64,000 bases of DNA, taken from the NCBI GenBank assembly GCA_016711805.1, contig JADJSH010000011.1:62001-126000 (forward strand), read 5' to 3'. This DNA comes from Bacteroidota bacterium. GTDB taxonomy: Bacteria; Bacteroidota; Bacteroidia; B-17B0; Aurantibacillaceae. Shown here in pieces: positions 8,619 to 15,540 of the stretch. The stretch's first letter is position 1. Each line of letters opens with the position of its first letter. A model generated the notes under the pieces. The model was not told the origin of the DNA. It searched no databases and saw nothing but the letters and a program-made list of their open reading frames with translations. A program made the translations under genes and the position numbers.

Positions 8619-9308
8619 TTAGTCGAATAAAGTGTCGTTTGGCAGTGCCCATTTAATAGGTTCAATACCTTTTGAAATCAAATACTCGTTCGTTTTGGAG
8701 AAATGTTTAGAGCCGTAAAAAGCGCCGCCAGCTAAGGGAGACGGATGAGCGGCTGTTAAAACTAAATGCTTTTCTAAATCGATTAAGTTTGATTTGCTTT
8801 TGGCAAAGTTTCCCCATAACAAAAACACACAATGCTCTTTTTTATCGGAAATGAGTTTTATAACTGCGTCTGTAAATGTTTCCCAGCCTTTTTTTTGGTG
8901 ACTGCCAGGCTCTCCTGCTCTAACAGTTAAAGTGGCATTTAACAATAATACGCCTTGTGTTGCCCAAGTTGTTAAATTACCGTGACTTGGGACACTAAAA
9001 TCAATGTCGGTTTTTAGTTCTTTATAAATATTCGCTAAAGATGGCGGCGTCTTCACTCCGTAATTTACAGAAAAACTCAGTCCGTGTGCTTGATTTGCGC
9101 CGTGATAGGGGTCTTGACCTAAAATAATAACCTTTGTCTTTTCAAAGGGAGTAAGGTTAAACGCATTAAATACCTCGGTTTCTTTTGGGTAGATAGTATT
9201 ATCTGCGCTTTCTTTTTCCAAAAATGCGTTTAAAGTAACCATATATGACTTTTCAAACTCCATTTTAAGCTTTTGAGCCCATGAATTATGTAATAAATCT
9301 GTAGTCAT
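8619..9308 (-). CDS. ung: Uracil-DNA glycosylase, family 1
   Basis: 229 residues, normal Ung length. The water-activating motif GQDPYHG is at 64-70 with catalytic Asp66. The uracil-binding region LLLNATLTVR is at about 121-130 and the leucine-loop motif HPSPLAGG starts at His188. Ung removes uracil from DNA after cytosine deamination or dUMP incorporation, starting base excision repair. It is encoded alone, divergent from the small lipoprotein gene. Confidence 0.96.
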   Translation of the reverse strand: MTTDLLHNSWAQKLKMEFEKSYMVTLNAFLEKESADNTIYPKETEVFNAFNLTPFEKTKVIILGQDPYHGANQAHGLSFSVNYGVKTPPSLANIYKELKTDIDFSVPSHGNLTTWATQGVLLLNATLTVRAGEPGSHQKKGWETFTDAVIKLISDKKEHCVFLLWGNFAKSKSNLIDLEKHLVLTAAHPSPLAGGAFYGSKHFSKTNEYLISKGIEPIKWALPNDTLFD

Positions 9309-9362
9309 TAATATTGTTAATGGATTGTGTGAAATAAAAAATGATTTTTCTCAGCCTTTTTT

Positions 9363-9392
9363 TTTGTTGTTAGCGAAATTACTATATATTTG
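9363..9392 (+). promoter_or_regulatory. Bacteroidota-type promoter before lipoprotein-ytxJ
   Basis: TTTG (9363-9366), an 18-base spacer, then TATATTTG (9385-9392), a complete match to the TTTG/TAnnTTTG consensus. Transcription would start at about 9398, leaving a 25-base leader before the ATG at 9423. Confidence 0.65.
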
Positions 9393-9422
9393 TTACTCTA
9401 TTTATTTTTAAAATTGAAAATT

Positions 9423-9554
9423 ATGAAAAAATTAGCTTTATTATCAGCACTTTCGTTCGCTTTTTGTGTAACAATCTCTTCATGCAAATCGCACGAGAAA
9501 TGTCCAGCTTACTCTAAAGCTAATACAACTATCTCTGCTAAAAAATCTGTTTAA
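9423..9554 (+). CDS. Small lipoprotein, 43 residues
   Basis: ATG frame encoding 43 residues with a lipoprotein signal: positively charged start MKK, hydrophobic core, and a lipobox-like ISSC with Cys21 as lipidation site. The mature part is only about 23 residues (CKSHEKCPAYSKANTTISAK). It sits behind a consensus promoter and six bases before ytxJ, so it is probably co-transcribed with it. Its function is unknown. Tiny lipoproteins of this kind are often missed by gene callers. Confidence 0.65.
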   Translation: MKKLALLSALSFAFCVTISSCKSHEKCPAYSKANTTISAKKSV

Positions 9555-9560
9555 TTTTTT

Positions 9561-9911
9561 ATGCTTTGGCATAAGTTAAACGATATTAGTCAGTTACAAG
9601 ATATTATAAATCTTTCTAAAGAACAGTCGCTCAATGGGTTGACTGTTCTTATTTTTAAACATAGTACCAGATGTTCTATTAGTTCGATGGCGTTGAATCG
9701 CTTAGAAACGAGATGGATTGACAACGAAAAAATTCCAGCTTATTATTTGGATTTGCTAAATCACCGCGATATTTCGAATGAAATTGCGCATGTGTTTTCT
9801 ATTGAACACTCTTCCCCTCAAGTATTATTAATTAAAAATGGCGTTTGTGTTTATAACGCTTCGCATACTGATATTTCAGCTGCTGATATTTTAGAGGCCA
9901 CTATACAATAG
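9561..9911 (+). CDS. ytxJ: YtxJ-family monothiol bacilliredoxin
   Basis: 116 residues with a thioredoxin-like fold. The motif HSTRCSIS places the single active cysteine at Cys38, as in the YtxJ (BrxC) family. These proteins reverse protein S-bacillithiolation in organisms using bacillithiol as low-molecular-weight thiol. Its presence suggests this bacterium makes bacillithiol, although the bsh biosynthesis genes are not in this window. It follows a small lipoprotein gene. The stop codon lies at the left end of an intergenic inverted repeat. Confidence 0.85.
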   Translation: MLWHKLNDISQLQDIINLSKEQSLNGLTVLIFKHSTRCSISSMALNRLETRWIDNEKIPAYYLDLLNHRDISNEIAHVFSIEHSSPQVLLIKNGVCVYNASHTDISAADILEATIQ

Positions 9912-10014
9912 AACGCAGATGCCGCTGGTTATTTATGATTAAGTATGATTTTTGTTTTATGAAATCTATTTATCTTATTTTAATCATGCCAAATCATCAC
10001 CATCAACGTTCTAT
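9908..10014. repeat. Intergenic inverted repeat family C, copy 1
   Basis: A roughly 107-base imperfect palindrome. The left end reads TAGAACGCAGATG..TG and the right end reads CATCAACGTTCTA, with ATGATTAA/TTAATCAT inside both arms. It resembles the element at 36566-36683. It lies between convergent ytxJ and the OsmC gene, so it may also act as a bidirectional transcription stop. Confidence 0.6.
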
Positions 10015-10022
10015 AAAAAACG

Positions 10023-10433
10023 TTACCAAATAAATTCAATTACTTGTTTTAAATCTGGGTGTAAACTTTTGGCAACAGGGCATGTAAAAGCAGCGTGTTC
10101 GTATATTTTCTTTTCTTTATCTGTATAATTTCCTTTTGGGAAAGTAACCGTAACGTGAATTTCGCCTATACGTCTTGGTTCGGTAAACATTATTTTTGTA
10201 ACTTCGGCTGTTGTTCCATCAACTTTTGTAATTCCCTCCTTCATCGCTACAATTCCCATAATTGAAATCATGCAACTTGCTAATGCCGTTGCCACTAAAT
10301 CGGTTGGCGAAAACATTTCCCCCTTTCCGTGGTTATCTTTTGGAGCATCCGTGTGAATGGTAGTATTGGATTGAAGATGAGTGGCTTCTGTTCTCAACTC
10401 TCCTAAATAAGTGACTTTACTCGTAATCATCAT
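10023..10433 (-). CDS. OsmC-family peroxiredoxin-like protein
   Basis: 136 residues. The two redox cysteines of the OsmC/Ohr fold are present: Cys54 in ALASCMISIMG and Cys118 in AAFTCPVAKSLHP. Members reduce organic hydroperoxides or act as general thiol peroxidases. The sequence is closer to general OsmC (YhfA-like) than to Ohr, but this subfamily call is tentative. Two tandem ATGs are possible starts. A TATCTTTG element on the minus strand lies about 15 bases upstream (10448-10455). Confidence 0.9.
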   Translation of the reverse strand: MMITSKVTYLGELRTEATHLQSNTTIHTDAPKDNHGKGEMFSPTDLVATALASCMISIMGIVAMKEGITKVDGTTAEVTKIMFTEPRRIGEIHVTVTFPKGNYTDKEKKIYEHAAFTCPVAKSLHPDLKQVIEFIW

Positions 10434-10552
10434 GTTAAATTTAAACTCAAAGATAACTTTTTTGGTAAAACCATGTAATTTACTTCAAAGAATTAGTATT
10501 ATTTAAAGTAAATAAGCCCTATTAATTCATCTATTTAAACGAAAATTATAAC

Positions 10553-10560
10553 TATTTTTG
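10553..10560 (+). promoter_or_regulatory. -7 promoter element, leaderless arrangement
   Basis: TATTTTTG matches TAnnTTTG and ends seven bases before the ATG at 10568. Transcription would begin at or within a base or two of the start codon. No clear TTG at -33. Confidence 0.45.
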
Positions 10561-10567
10561 TTAACCA

Positions 10568-11323
10568 ATGACAAAGCGATTTCACTATAGTTTTATATTA
10601 CTTTTTATAAGTAGTTTGTGTTTTTCTCAAAGCACGAGTCAAGCTATTGCCAACGGTCAAGATCCCAATGTATTATATCGTAATGAAATGTCGTTTGGTA
10701 TATTTGCTCACAGCAGAGGTTTTGGTTTAAATTTTATGAGAGCTAAACATGTTACGGGAACCCGAAAACGTTTGTTCGAAATTCAGGCTCTTAATATGAG
10801 ACATCCTAAAGAAATTAAAATTTCTAATAGTGCTGATAATTCTAAAAAATTTATTTACGGCAAATTAAATAATATTTTATTGTTTAGAGCAGGCGTCGGT
10901 TATCAAACAACCATCTTTAAGCGTTCGGATAGAAAATCAGTCGAGATCAGAACCTCTTATTATTTAGGTGGGAATTTAACTTTCGCGAAGCCTAATTATA
11001 TTTTGGTGTTCAGAGAGAATAGTGCAGGAACTAAATACCAAGAATCCGTAAAATATGATCCTGAAGTTTATACAATTGATAGTATTTCGGGACGAGGACC
11101 TTTATTGGATGGATTGGGAGAAATAAAAATATATCCTGGTGCTTATGCTAAATTTAATTTAAGTTTTGAATACGCTCCTTTTTCTAATAAAGTAAAGGCA
11201 ATTGAAACAGGAGTAATATTGGATTATTATCCTAAAGCTTTGCCAATTATGGCAAACAATCCAGCCGAAAATTTTATTGTAACATTATATATTGCTTTTG
11301 TGTTTGGAAAAAAATGGTTCTAA
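10568..11323 (+). CDS. Exported hypothetical protein, probable outer-membrane beta-barrel
   Basis: 251 residues with a clear signal peptide (MTKRFHYSFILLFISSLCFSQ). The mature part alternates polar and aromatic residues in short strands and ends in FVFGKKWF, with a terminal Phe as in many outer-membrane barrels. No named family is recognised. It is immediately upstream of lipA; its stop lies two bases before the preferred lipA start. Confidence 0.75.
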   Translation: MTKRFHYSFILLFISSLCFSQSTSQAIANGQDPNVLYRNEMSFGIFAHSRGFGLNFMRAKHVTGTRKRLFEIQALNMRHPKEIKISNSADNSKKFIYGKLNNILLFRAGVGYQTTIFKRSDRKSVEIRTSYYLGGNLTFAKPNYILVFRENSAGTKYQESVKYDPEVYTIDSISGRGPLLDGLGEIKIYPGAYAKFNLSFEYAPFSNKVKAIETGVILDYYPKALPIMANNPAENFIVTLYIAFVFGKKWF

Positions 11324-11325
11324 AA

Positions 11326-12198
11326 ATGGAAAACGCGAACGAAAATACACTCATAGAAAAACCTCGTAAACCAGATTGGTTGAGAGTGAAATTACCTATT
11401 GGCGAAGAATATTTAAAAGTAAGAAAAATTGTTGCAGATCATAAACTACATACCATTTGCGAAAGTGGTAATTGCCCTAATATGGGGGAGTGTTGGGGCG
11501 CAGGAACAGCAACCTTTATGATTTTAGGAAACATCTGTACGCGCTCTTGCGGATTTTGTGCTGTGGCTACTGGTAAACCAAAACCTGCAGATTGGGATGA
11601 ACCAAAACGTGTAGCCAACTCTGTAAAATTAATGGGCGTAAAACATTGCGTAATTACATCCGTTGATAGAGATGATTTAAAAGATGGTGGTTCTATCATT
11701 TGGGCTGAAACCATTAAAGCTATTCGTGAAATTAGTCCTGAAACAAAATTTGAGTGTTTAATTCCAGACTTTGCAGGTAAGTGGGATAACTTGCAGCGTA
11801 TTATTGATGTGAAGCCAGATATTGTTTCTCATAATATTGAAACTGTTCGCCGATTAACAGCACAAGTGCGCATACAAGCTAAATACGACCGAAGTATGGA
11901 AGTATTAAAGCGACTGCACGAAGCAGGTGTAAGAACTAAATGCGGATTAATGGTTGGCTTGGGCGAAACAGAGGAGGAAGTTTTAGAAACCATTGATGAC
12001 TTAGCAGCTGTACATTGTGATGTGATGACCATTGGACAATATTTACAACCAACACCAAAGCATTTACCAGTCGCTAGATACGTTCATCCTGATGAATTTA
12101 AAAAATGGGGTGAGATAGCTTTATCAAAAGGATTTAGATATGTAGAGAGCGGAGCGTTAGTGCGTTCGTCTTACCATGCAGAGAAGCATGTGTTTTAA
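11326..12198 (+). CDS. lipA: Lipoyl synthase
   Basis: About 290 residues from the ATG at 11326. It has the LipA auxiliary cluster motif CESGNCPNMGEC (Cys45, Cys50, Cys56) and the radical SAM motif CTRSCGFC (Cys71, Cys75, Cys78). A conserved C-terminal RSSYHAE supplies the serine ligand of the auxiliary cluster. LipA inserts two sulfurs into protein-bound octanoyl groups to make lipoyl cofactors of 2-oxoacid dehydrogenases and the glycine cleavage system. A frame four codons longer starts at 11314 but overlaps the upstream gene, so the internal ATG is preferred. No lipB is nearby. Confidence 0.95.
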   Translation: MENANENTLIEKPRKPDWLRVKLPIGEEYLKVRKIVADHKLHTICESGNCPNMGECWGAGTATFMILGNICTRSCGFCAVATGKPKPADWDEPKRVANSVKLMGVKHCVITSVDRDDLKDGGSIIWAETIKAIREISPETKFECLIPDFAGKWDNLQRIIDVKPDIVSHNIETVRRLTAQVRIQAKYDRSMEVLKRLHEAGVRTKCGLMVGLGETEEEVLETIDDLAAVHCDVMTIGQYLQPTPKHLPVARYVHPDEFKKWGEIALSKGFRYVESGALVRSSYHAEKHVF

Positions 12199-12202
12199 TT
12201 GG

Positions 12203-12397
12203 TTTAGCCACATAGATACACAGAAAAATAATAAGTAAAGCAGCGGTCGTGTAAAAATTAGAATAGAAGAATAAATTTTTTACACAGAGAGTAATTGAAA
12301 ATTGAAGCTTCGCTTCAATACTATGTGAAACTAAATAATACGGATGCATTCAAAACCTAATTAAGCACTAACAAAACCTATGTGTCTATGTGGTTAA
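12203..12397. repeat. MITE-like inverted repeat, family B copy 1
   Basis: Two 21-base arms face each other about 195 bases apart: TTTAGCCACATAGATACACAG on the left up to its 20th base and CCTATGTGTCTATGTGGTTA on the right. Inside are further short inverted sequences such as TTGAAGCTTCGCTTCAA. The element is non-coding. A shorter relative with the same ends is at 15401-15522. It fills most of the gap between lipA and the next gene. Confidence 0.75.
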
Positions 12398-12434
12398 AAA
12401 ACACATGGTTTAACTATTAAGAAATAAAAAACTA

Positions 12435-13049
12435 ATGAAATCTCTTTTCGCAATTCTTTTAAAAAATATTATTCTGTTGACATTAATCACCATCAGTTTA
12501 GTGTTTATGTTTACACAGCACATTGGCTTTAAAGAAATTTGGTATTTGTTTTATGGTTTGGGTACTTTATATGTGTTATCATCGTGCTACGAAGCTTACG
12601 CATTATCTCAAGTAAAAAAGGAAACCAAGAAATTTATTTATTTTACCGATGGTTTTTTAGCGAAACGTATTATTAAAATAATTTCCTTTATCTGTATAGG
12701 AGTTTTGTTGTTTTATTCAGGACGTAGCATCATCAAGTACATGGCCTTTGTATGTTTTTTAATTGCTTTTACAGAGATTGTTGTAACGACTTGGAGATAT
12801 ATGAAACATCTTTGTTTTGTAGCTCTAGAAGACGATCAGTTAGTATTATCGACTAATAAAATTGACATGACCAGCGCTAAAGAAATTCAAAAAATTGAAG
12901 CGCGCCACGGCTTAATGTATTTTGTAAACTATAATAAAAAAACCATTACCCTTCGCACCGATATGATGAGCGAAAACGCTGAATTCAAATTAGCTCTTGA
13001 TAATTGGATTGATTCCAATGGTTTGAGAGATAAAGTTGTGGCGGAGTAG
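12435..13049 (+). CDS. Hypothetical four-helix membrane protein
   Basis: 204 residues. Four hydrophobic segments are visible at about residues 9-27, 34-52, 79-96 and 97-114. A soluble C-terminal half of about 85 residues follows, rich in charged residues and beta-prone. The shape resembles small bacterial PH-domain-like membrane proteins, but I cannot assign a family. It is convergent with the deacylase gene; the two stops are separated by one base. Confidence 0.72.
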   Translation: MKSLFAILLKNIILLTLITISLVFMFTQHIGFKEIWYLFYGLGTLYVLSSCYEAYALSQVKKETKKFIYFTDGFLAKRIIKIISFICIGVLLFYSGRSIIKYMAFVCFLIAFTEIVVTTWRYMKHLCFVALEDDQLVLSTNKIDMTSAKEIQKIEARHGLMYFVNYNKKTITLRTDMMSENAEFKLALDNWIDSNGLRDKVVAE

Positions 13050-13050
13050 A

Positions 13051-13995
13051 TTACCCTTCCATCCCGATATGTATCAACGCATCTCCTTGATTAACTACTG
13101 GTTGATTATTGATGCCTACAATGTATCCATCCGCCGTTGAAAGCACCTTGTGTTCGATGTCGCCAAAAGGATTGCAAATAACACCTAATAAATCGTTTTT
13201 TGAAACATAAGAACCGTTCATTCTGTTCATGTGAAACAAGCCGCTTGTATGCGCTCTTATCCAAGTGTCTTTAGTGATTTTAACCGAATGATTTTTTGGA
13301 GTGTCATTATCAATCATGTGATAGCTTTTCATTAATCTCAAACAGCCATTCACACCTTCGTTAATAGCGGTATAATCAAATCGTAAGCTCTCTCCGCCTT
13401 CGTAAACTAAAATAGGTTTGTTTTTTTTAGCAGCTTCTTTTCTAAAAGTGCCTTCTCTATAACTACTATCTATAATTAGTGGCGGAGAAAATTTTTCAGC
13501 CAAAGCCACATTCTCTGGAAACTCAAATACACATCGTATTTGCGGACTATTACTAATCTTGGCACCACCTGTATGAAAATCAATTCCAAAATCAATGAGT
13601 GGAACAATATGCTTCATTAAATCATAAGCAATGCGACTTCCAAAGGAACCATTTTTATTTCCCGGAAAACAACGATTCAAATCTCTACCATCTGGTAAAT
13701 CTCTACTACCAAATAAAAACGACACACTATTAATAACGGGGATAGCAATCACATTTCCGCAGTTCAGGTTTTTAATTTCGTCTCGCGTAATTATTTTTCT
13801 GATAATCTCAATGCCATTGGTTTCCTCGCCGTGCATTCCAGCAGATAGCAATAGAGTAGGACCTTTTTTCTTACTTCTAAAAACAAAAACAGGAATTTCT
13901 ATTTTAGTTTTTGTGTGAAGTTCGTAGGAATTTAAAACAATTTGCTTGCTTTCTCCTGCACTAACGGTTTGGGCGTTGATGATAAAATCTTCCAT
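13051..13995 (-). CDS. AstE/AspA-family zinc deacylase of the RimK unit
   Basis: 314 residues of the succinylglutamate desuccinylase/aspartoacylase family (M14-type zinc fold). The zinc motif is in SAGMHGEETNG (His and Glu), the second ligand region in DFHTGG, and DLNRCFPG is the conserved substrate-site block. The C-terminal part (about 230-314) is a small beta domain typical of this group. The start overlaps the rimK stop by one base (TAATG). Together with the RimK-like ligase and the retropepsin-like protease this forms a recurring three-gene unit. The substrate is unknown and probably not succinylglutamate. Confidence 0.88.
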   Translation of the reverse strand: MEDFIINAQTVSAGESKQIVLNSYELHTKTKIEIPVFVFRSKKKGPTLLLSAGMHGEETNGIEIIRKIITRDEIKNLNCGNVIAIPVINSVSFLFGSRDLPDGRDLNRCFPGNKNGSFGSRIAYDLMKHIVPLIDFGIDFHTGGAKISNSPQIRCVFEFPENVALAEKFSPPLIIDSSYREGTFRKEAAKKNKPILVYEGGESLRFDYTAINEGVNGCLRLMKSYHMIDNDTPKNHSVKITKDTWIRAHTSGLFHMNRMNGSYVSKNDLLGVICNPFGDIEHKVLSTADGYIVGINNQPVVNQGDALIHIGMEG

Positions 13996-14885
13996 TATTG
14001 CCCAGGCGCATTAAATTCGTTACGCTCAACGTACTCAATAATTTTACTAGCAATATCAATACCAGTAGCGCCTTCAATGCCTTCTAATCCTGGAGATGAA
14101 TTTACTTCCATGACTAATGGCCCTCTATCGCTTTGCAATAAATCAACACCAGCAATACCTAATCCCAATTTTTTTGCTGACTTAATAGCAGTAGCTCTTT
14201 CTTCGGCAGTTAATTGAATTAAGGAAGCTGTTCCTCCACGATGTAAATTACTTCTAAACTCGCCTTCTTTTGCTTGACGTTTCATAGCGCCTACAATTTG
14301 TCCGTCAACCACAAACACACGTATATCAGCACCTTTTGACTCTTTAATATACTCTTGCACTAACATGTTGGCATCTAGTTTTAAAAAGGCTTCAATTACT
14401 GATTTAGCGGCTTTGTCGTTTTCGGCTAAAATAACACCAATACCTTGAGTGCCTTCTAATAATTTTACCACACATGGCGCACCGCCAATACTAGCAATCA
14501 CCGATTCGATATCTTTTGGTTCATTGGCGAAGGCAGATTTTGGCATGCCAATACCAGCACGGGCTAATATTTGTAAACTACGTAATTTGTCTCTTGAACG
14601 CACTAAAGCTTGAGATTCAACAGCTGTAAAAATTTTCATCATCTCAAACTGACGAACAACCGCAGAGCCATAAAAAGTTGCACTTGCTCCAATACGAGGG
14701 ATTACGGCGTTGACATCTGTTACTTCTTTTCCGTTATAATAAATATGTGGACGACTTTGTTCAATTACCAATACACACTTCATGTGATCTAATAGTAATA
14801 CTTCATGTCCTCGTAGTTCTGCAGCTTCTATTAAACGCTTTGTAGAATACAAATTTTTGTTACGAGATAAAATAGCAATTTTCAT
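13995..14885 (-). CDS. rimK: RimK-type ATP-grasp ligase
   Basis: 296 residues, typical RimK length. The N-terminal domain begins MKIAILSRNKNLYSTKRL. The ATP-grasp domain has VVKLLEGTQGIGV (nucleotide loop), QEYIKESKGADIRVFVVD, AMKRQAKEGEFRSNLHRGG and the metal-binding end GVDLLQSDRGPLVMEVNSSPGLEGIE. In gammaproteobacteria RimK adds glutamates to the C-terminus of ribosomal protein S6 and can make poly-glutamate. Whether S6 is the target here is not known. It lies between the protease-like gene (14 bases upstream) and the deacylase (one-base overlap), so all three are probably co-expressed. Confidence 0.93.
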   Translation of the reverse strand: MKIAILSRNKNLYSTKRLIEAAELRGHEVLLLDHMKCVLVIEQSRPHIYYNGKEVTDVNAVIPRIGASATFYGSAVVRQFEMMKIFTAVESQALVRSRDKLRSLQILARAGIGMPKSAFANEPKDIESVIASIGGAPCVVKLLEGTQGIGVILAENDKAAKSVIEAFLKLDANMLVQEYIKESKGADIRVFVVDGQIVGAMKRQAKEGEFRSNLHRGGTASLIQLTAEERATAIKSAKKLGLGIAGVDLLQSDRGPLVMEVNSSPGLEGIEGATGIDIASKIIEYVERNEFNAPGQ

Positions 14886-14898
14886 TTTTTTGAATTTT

Positions 14899-15339
14899 TT
14901 ATTTTAATAAGGTATTTAAATGTAAGCCATTGGTGTAAATTAAATTCACATCTATGATGAATTTTCCTTTAAGTAATCGTCTTCCAATAAGCACGGGGTA
15001 ACGCATATTTCCTCTATCACTTAAAGAAATGGTAGTTTTAATTCGTTTTCGTCCAATCGAAATTAAGGTTTTGATGATATAGCGTTCTTCCATTTCGCCA
15101 AACGAATTTTTTATTTTTTTGCGCGTAAATTCTTCAACGTTATAAGTTTCATTATTAAATAAACGAAAGCTTAGTGTTTTTTTACCGCCTTCATTTTTTA
15201 ATTCAATATGATTGCAATCGATTGCACAAGTATATGCACCTGTGTCGATTTTTGCTTCAACATGTTCAATATTCAAAAGAGGAAAATTGACATATTCTCT
15301 TCTTCCAATTATTTTTAGTTTATGAGGTTTAGCTAGCAT
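14899..15339 (-). CDS. Retropepsin-like putative ATP-dependent zinc protease (RimB-type)
   Basis: 146 residues of the COG4067/PF05618 group. The motif KIDTGAYTCAI contains the DTGA signature of retroviral-type aspartic proteases, and YPVLIGRRLL matches the hydrophobic-Gly motif near the end of that fold. The family is often annotated as zinc protease although the visible signature is aspartic. In Pseudomonas the related RimB acts with RimK and RimA. It is the first gene of the three-gene unit. Catalytic activity here is inferred, not shown. Confidence 0.85.
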   Translation of the reverse strand: MLAKPHKLKIIGRREYVNFPLLNIEHVEAKIDTGAYTCAIDCNHIELKNEGGKKTLSFRLFNNETYNVEEFTRKKIKNSFGEMEERYIIKTLISIGRKRIKTTISLSDRGNMRYPVLIGRRLLKGKFIIDVNLIYTNGLHLNTLLK

Positions 15340-15400
15340 ATAATACTAGCCCCAAATTAATTAATTTATTGCTAAACTAAAAGGATTAGTACAAAAACAT

Positions 15401-15522
15401 TTGCCACATAGAGACATAGGAAAAAAAGAAGGGGATAGGAATAAATTCTTTCACAATAGGACTATATTAAGCGCAGCTTCTATTTTCTCCTGCTACTACA
15501 AACTATGTTTCTATGTGGCTAA
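15401..15522. repeat. MITE-like inverted repeat, family B copy 2
   Basis: Left arm TTGCCACATAGAGACATAGG and right arm CTATGTTTCTATGTGGCTAA are inverted copies about 120 bases apart, sharing CCACATAGA with the element at 12203-12397. The interior is different and shorter. It occupies the gap between the protease-like gene and the next gene on the same strand. Confidence 0.75.
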
Positions 15523-15540
15523 TTTTCTAAAAAACGACAA

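Noticed and set aside
12134..12349. 71-residue minus-strand frame
   Set aside because: Overlaps the lipA 3' end and a MITE-like repeat; no protein-like composition.
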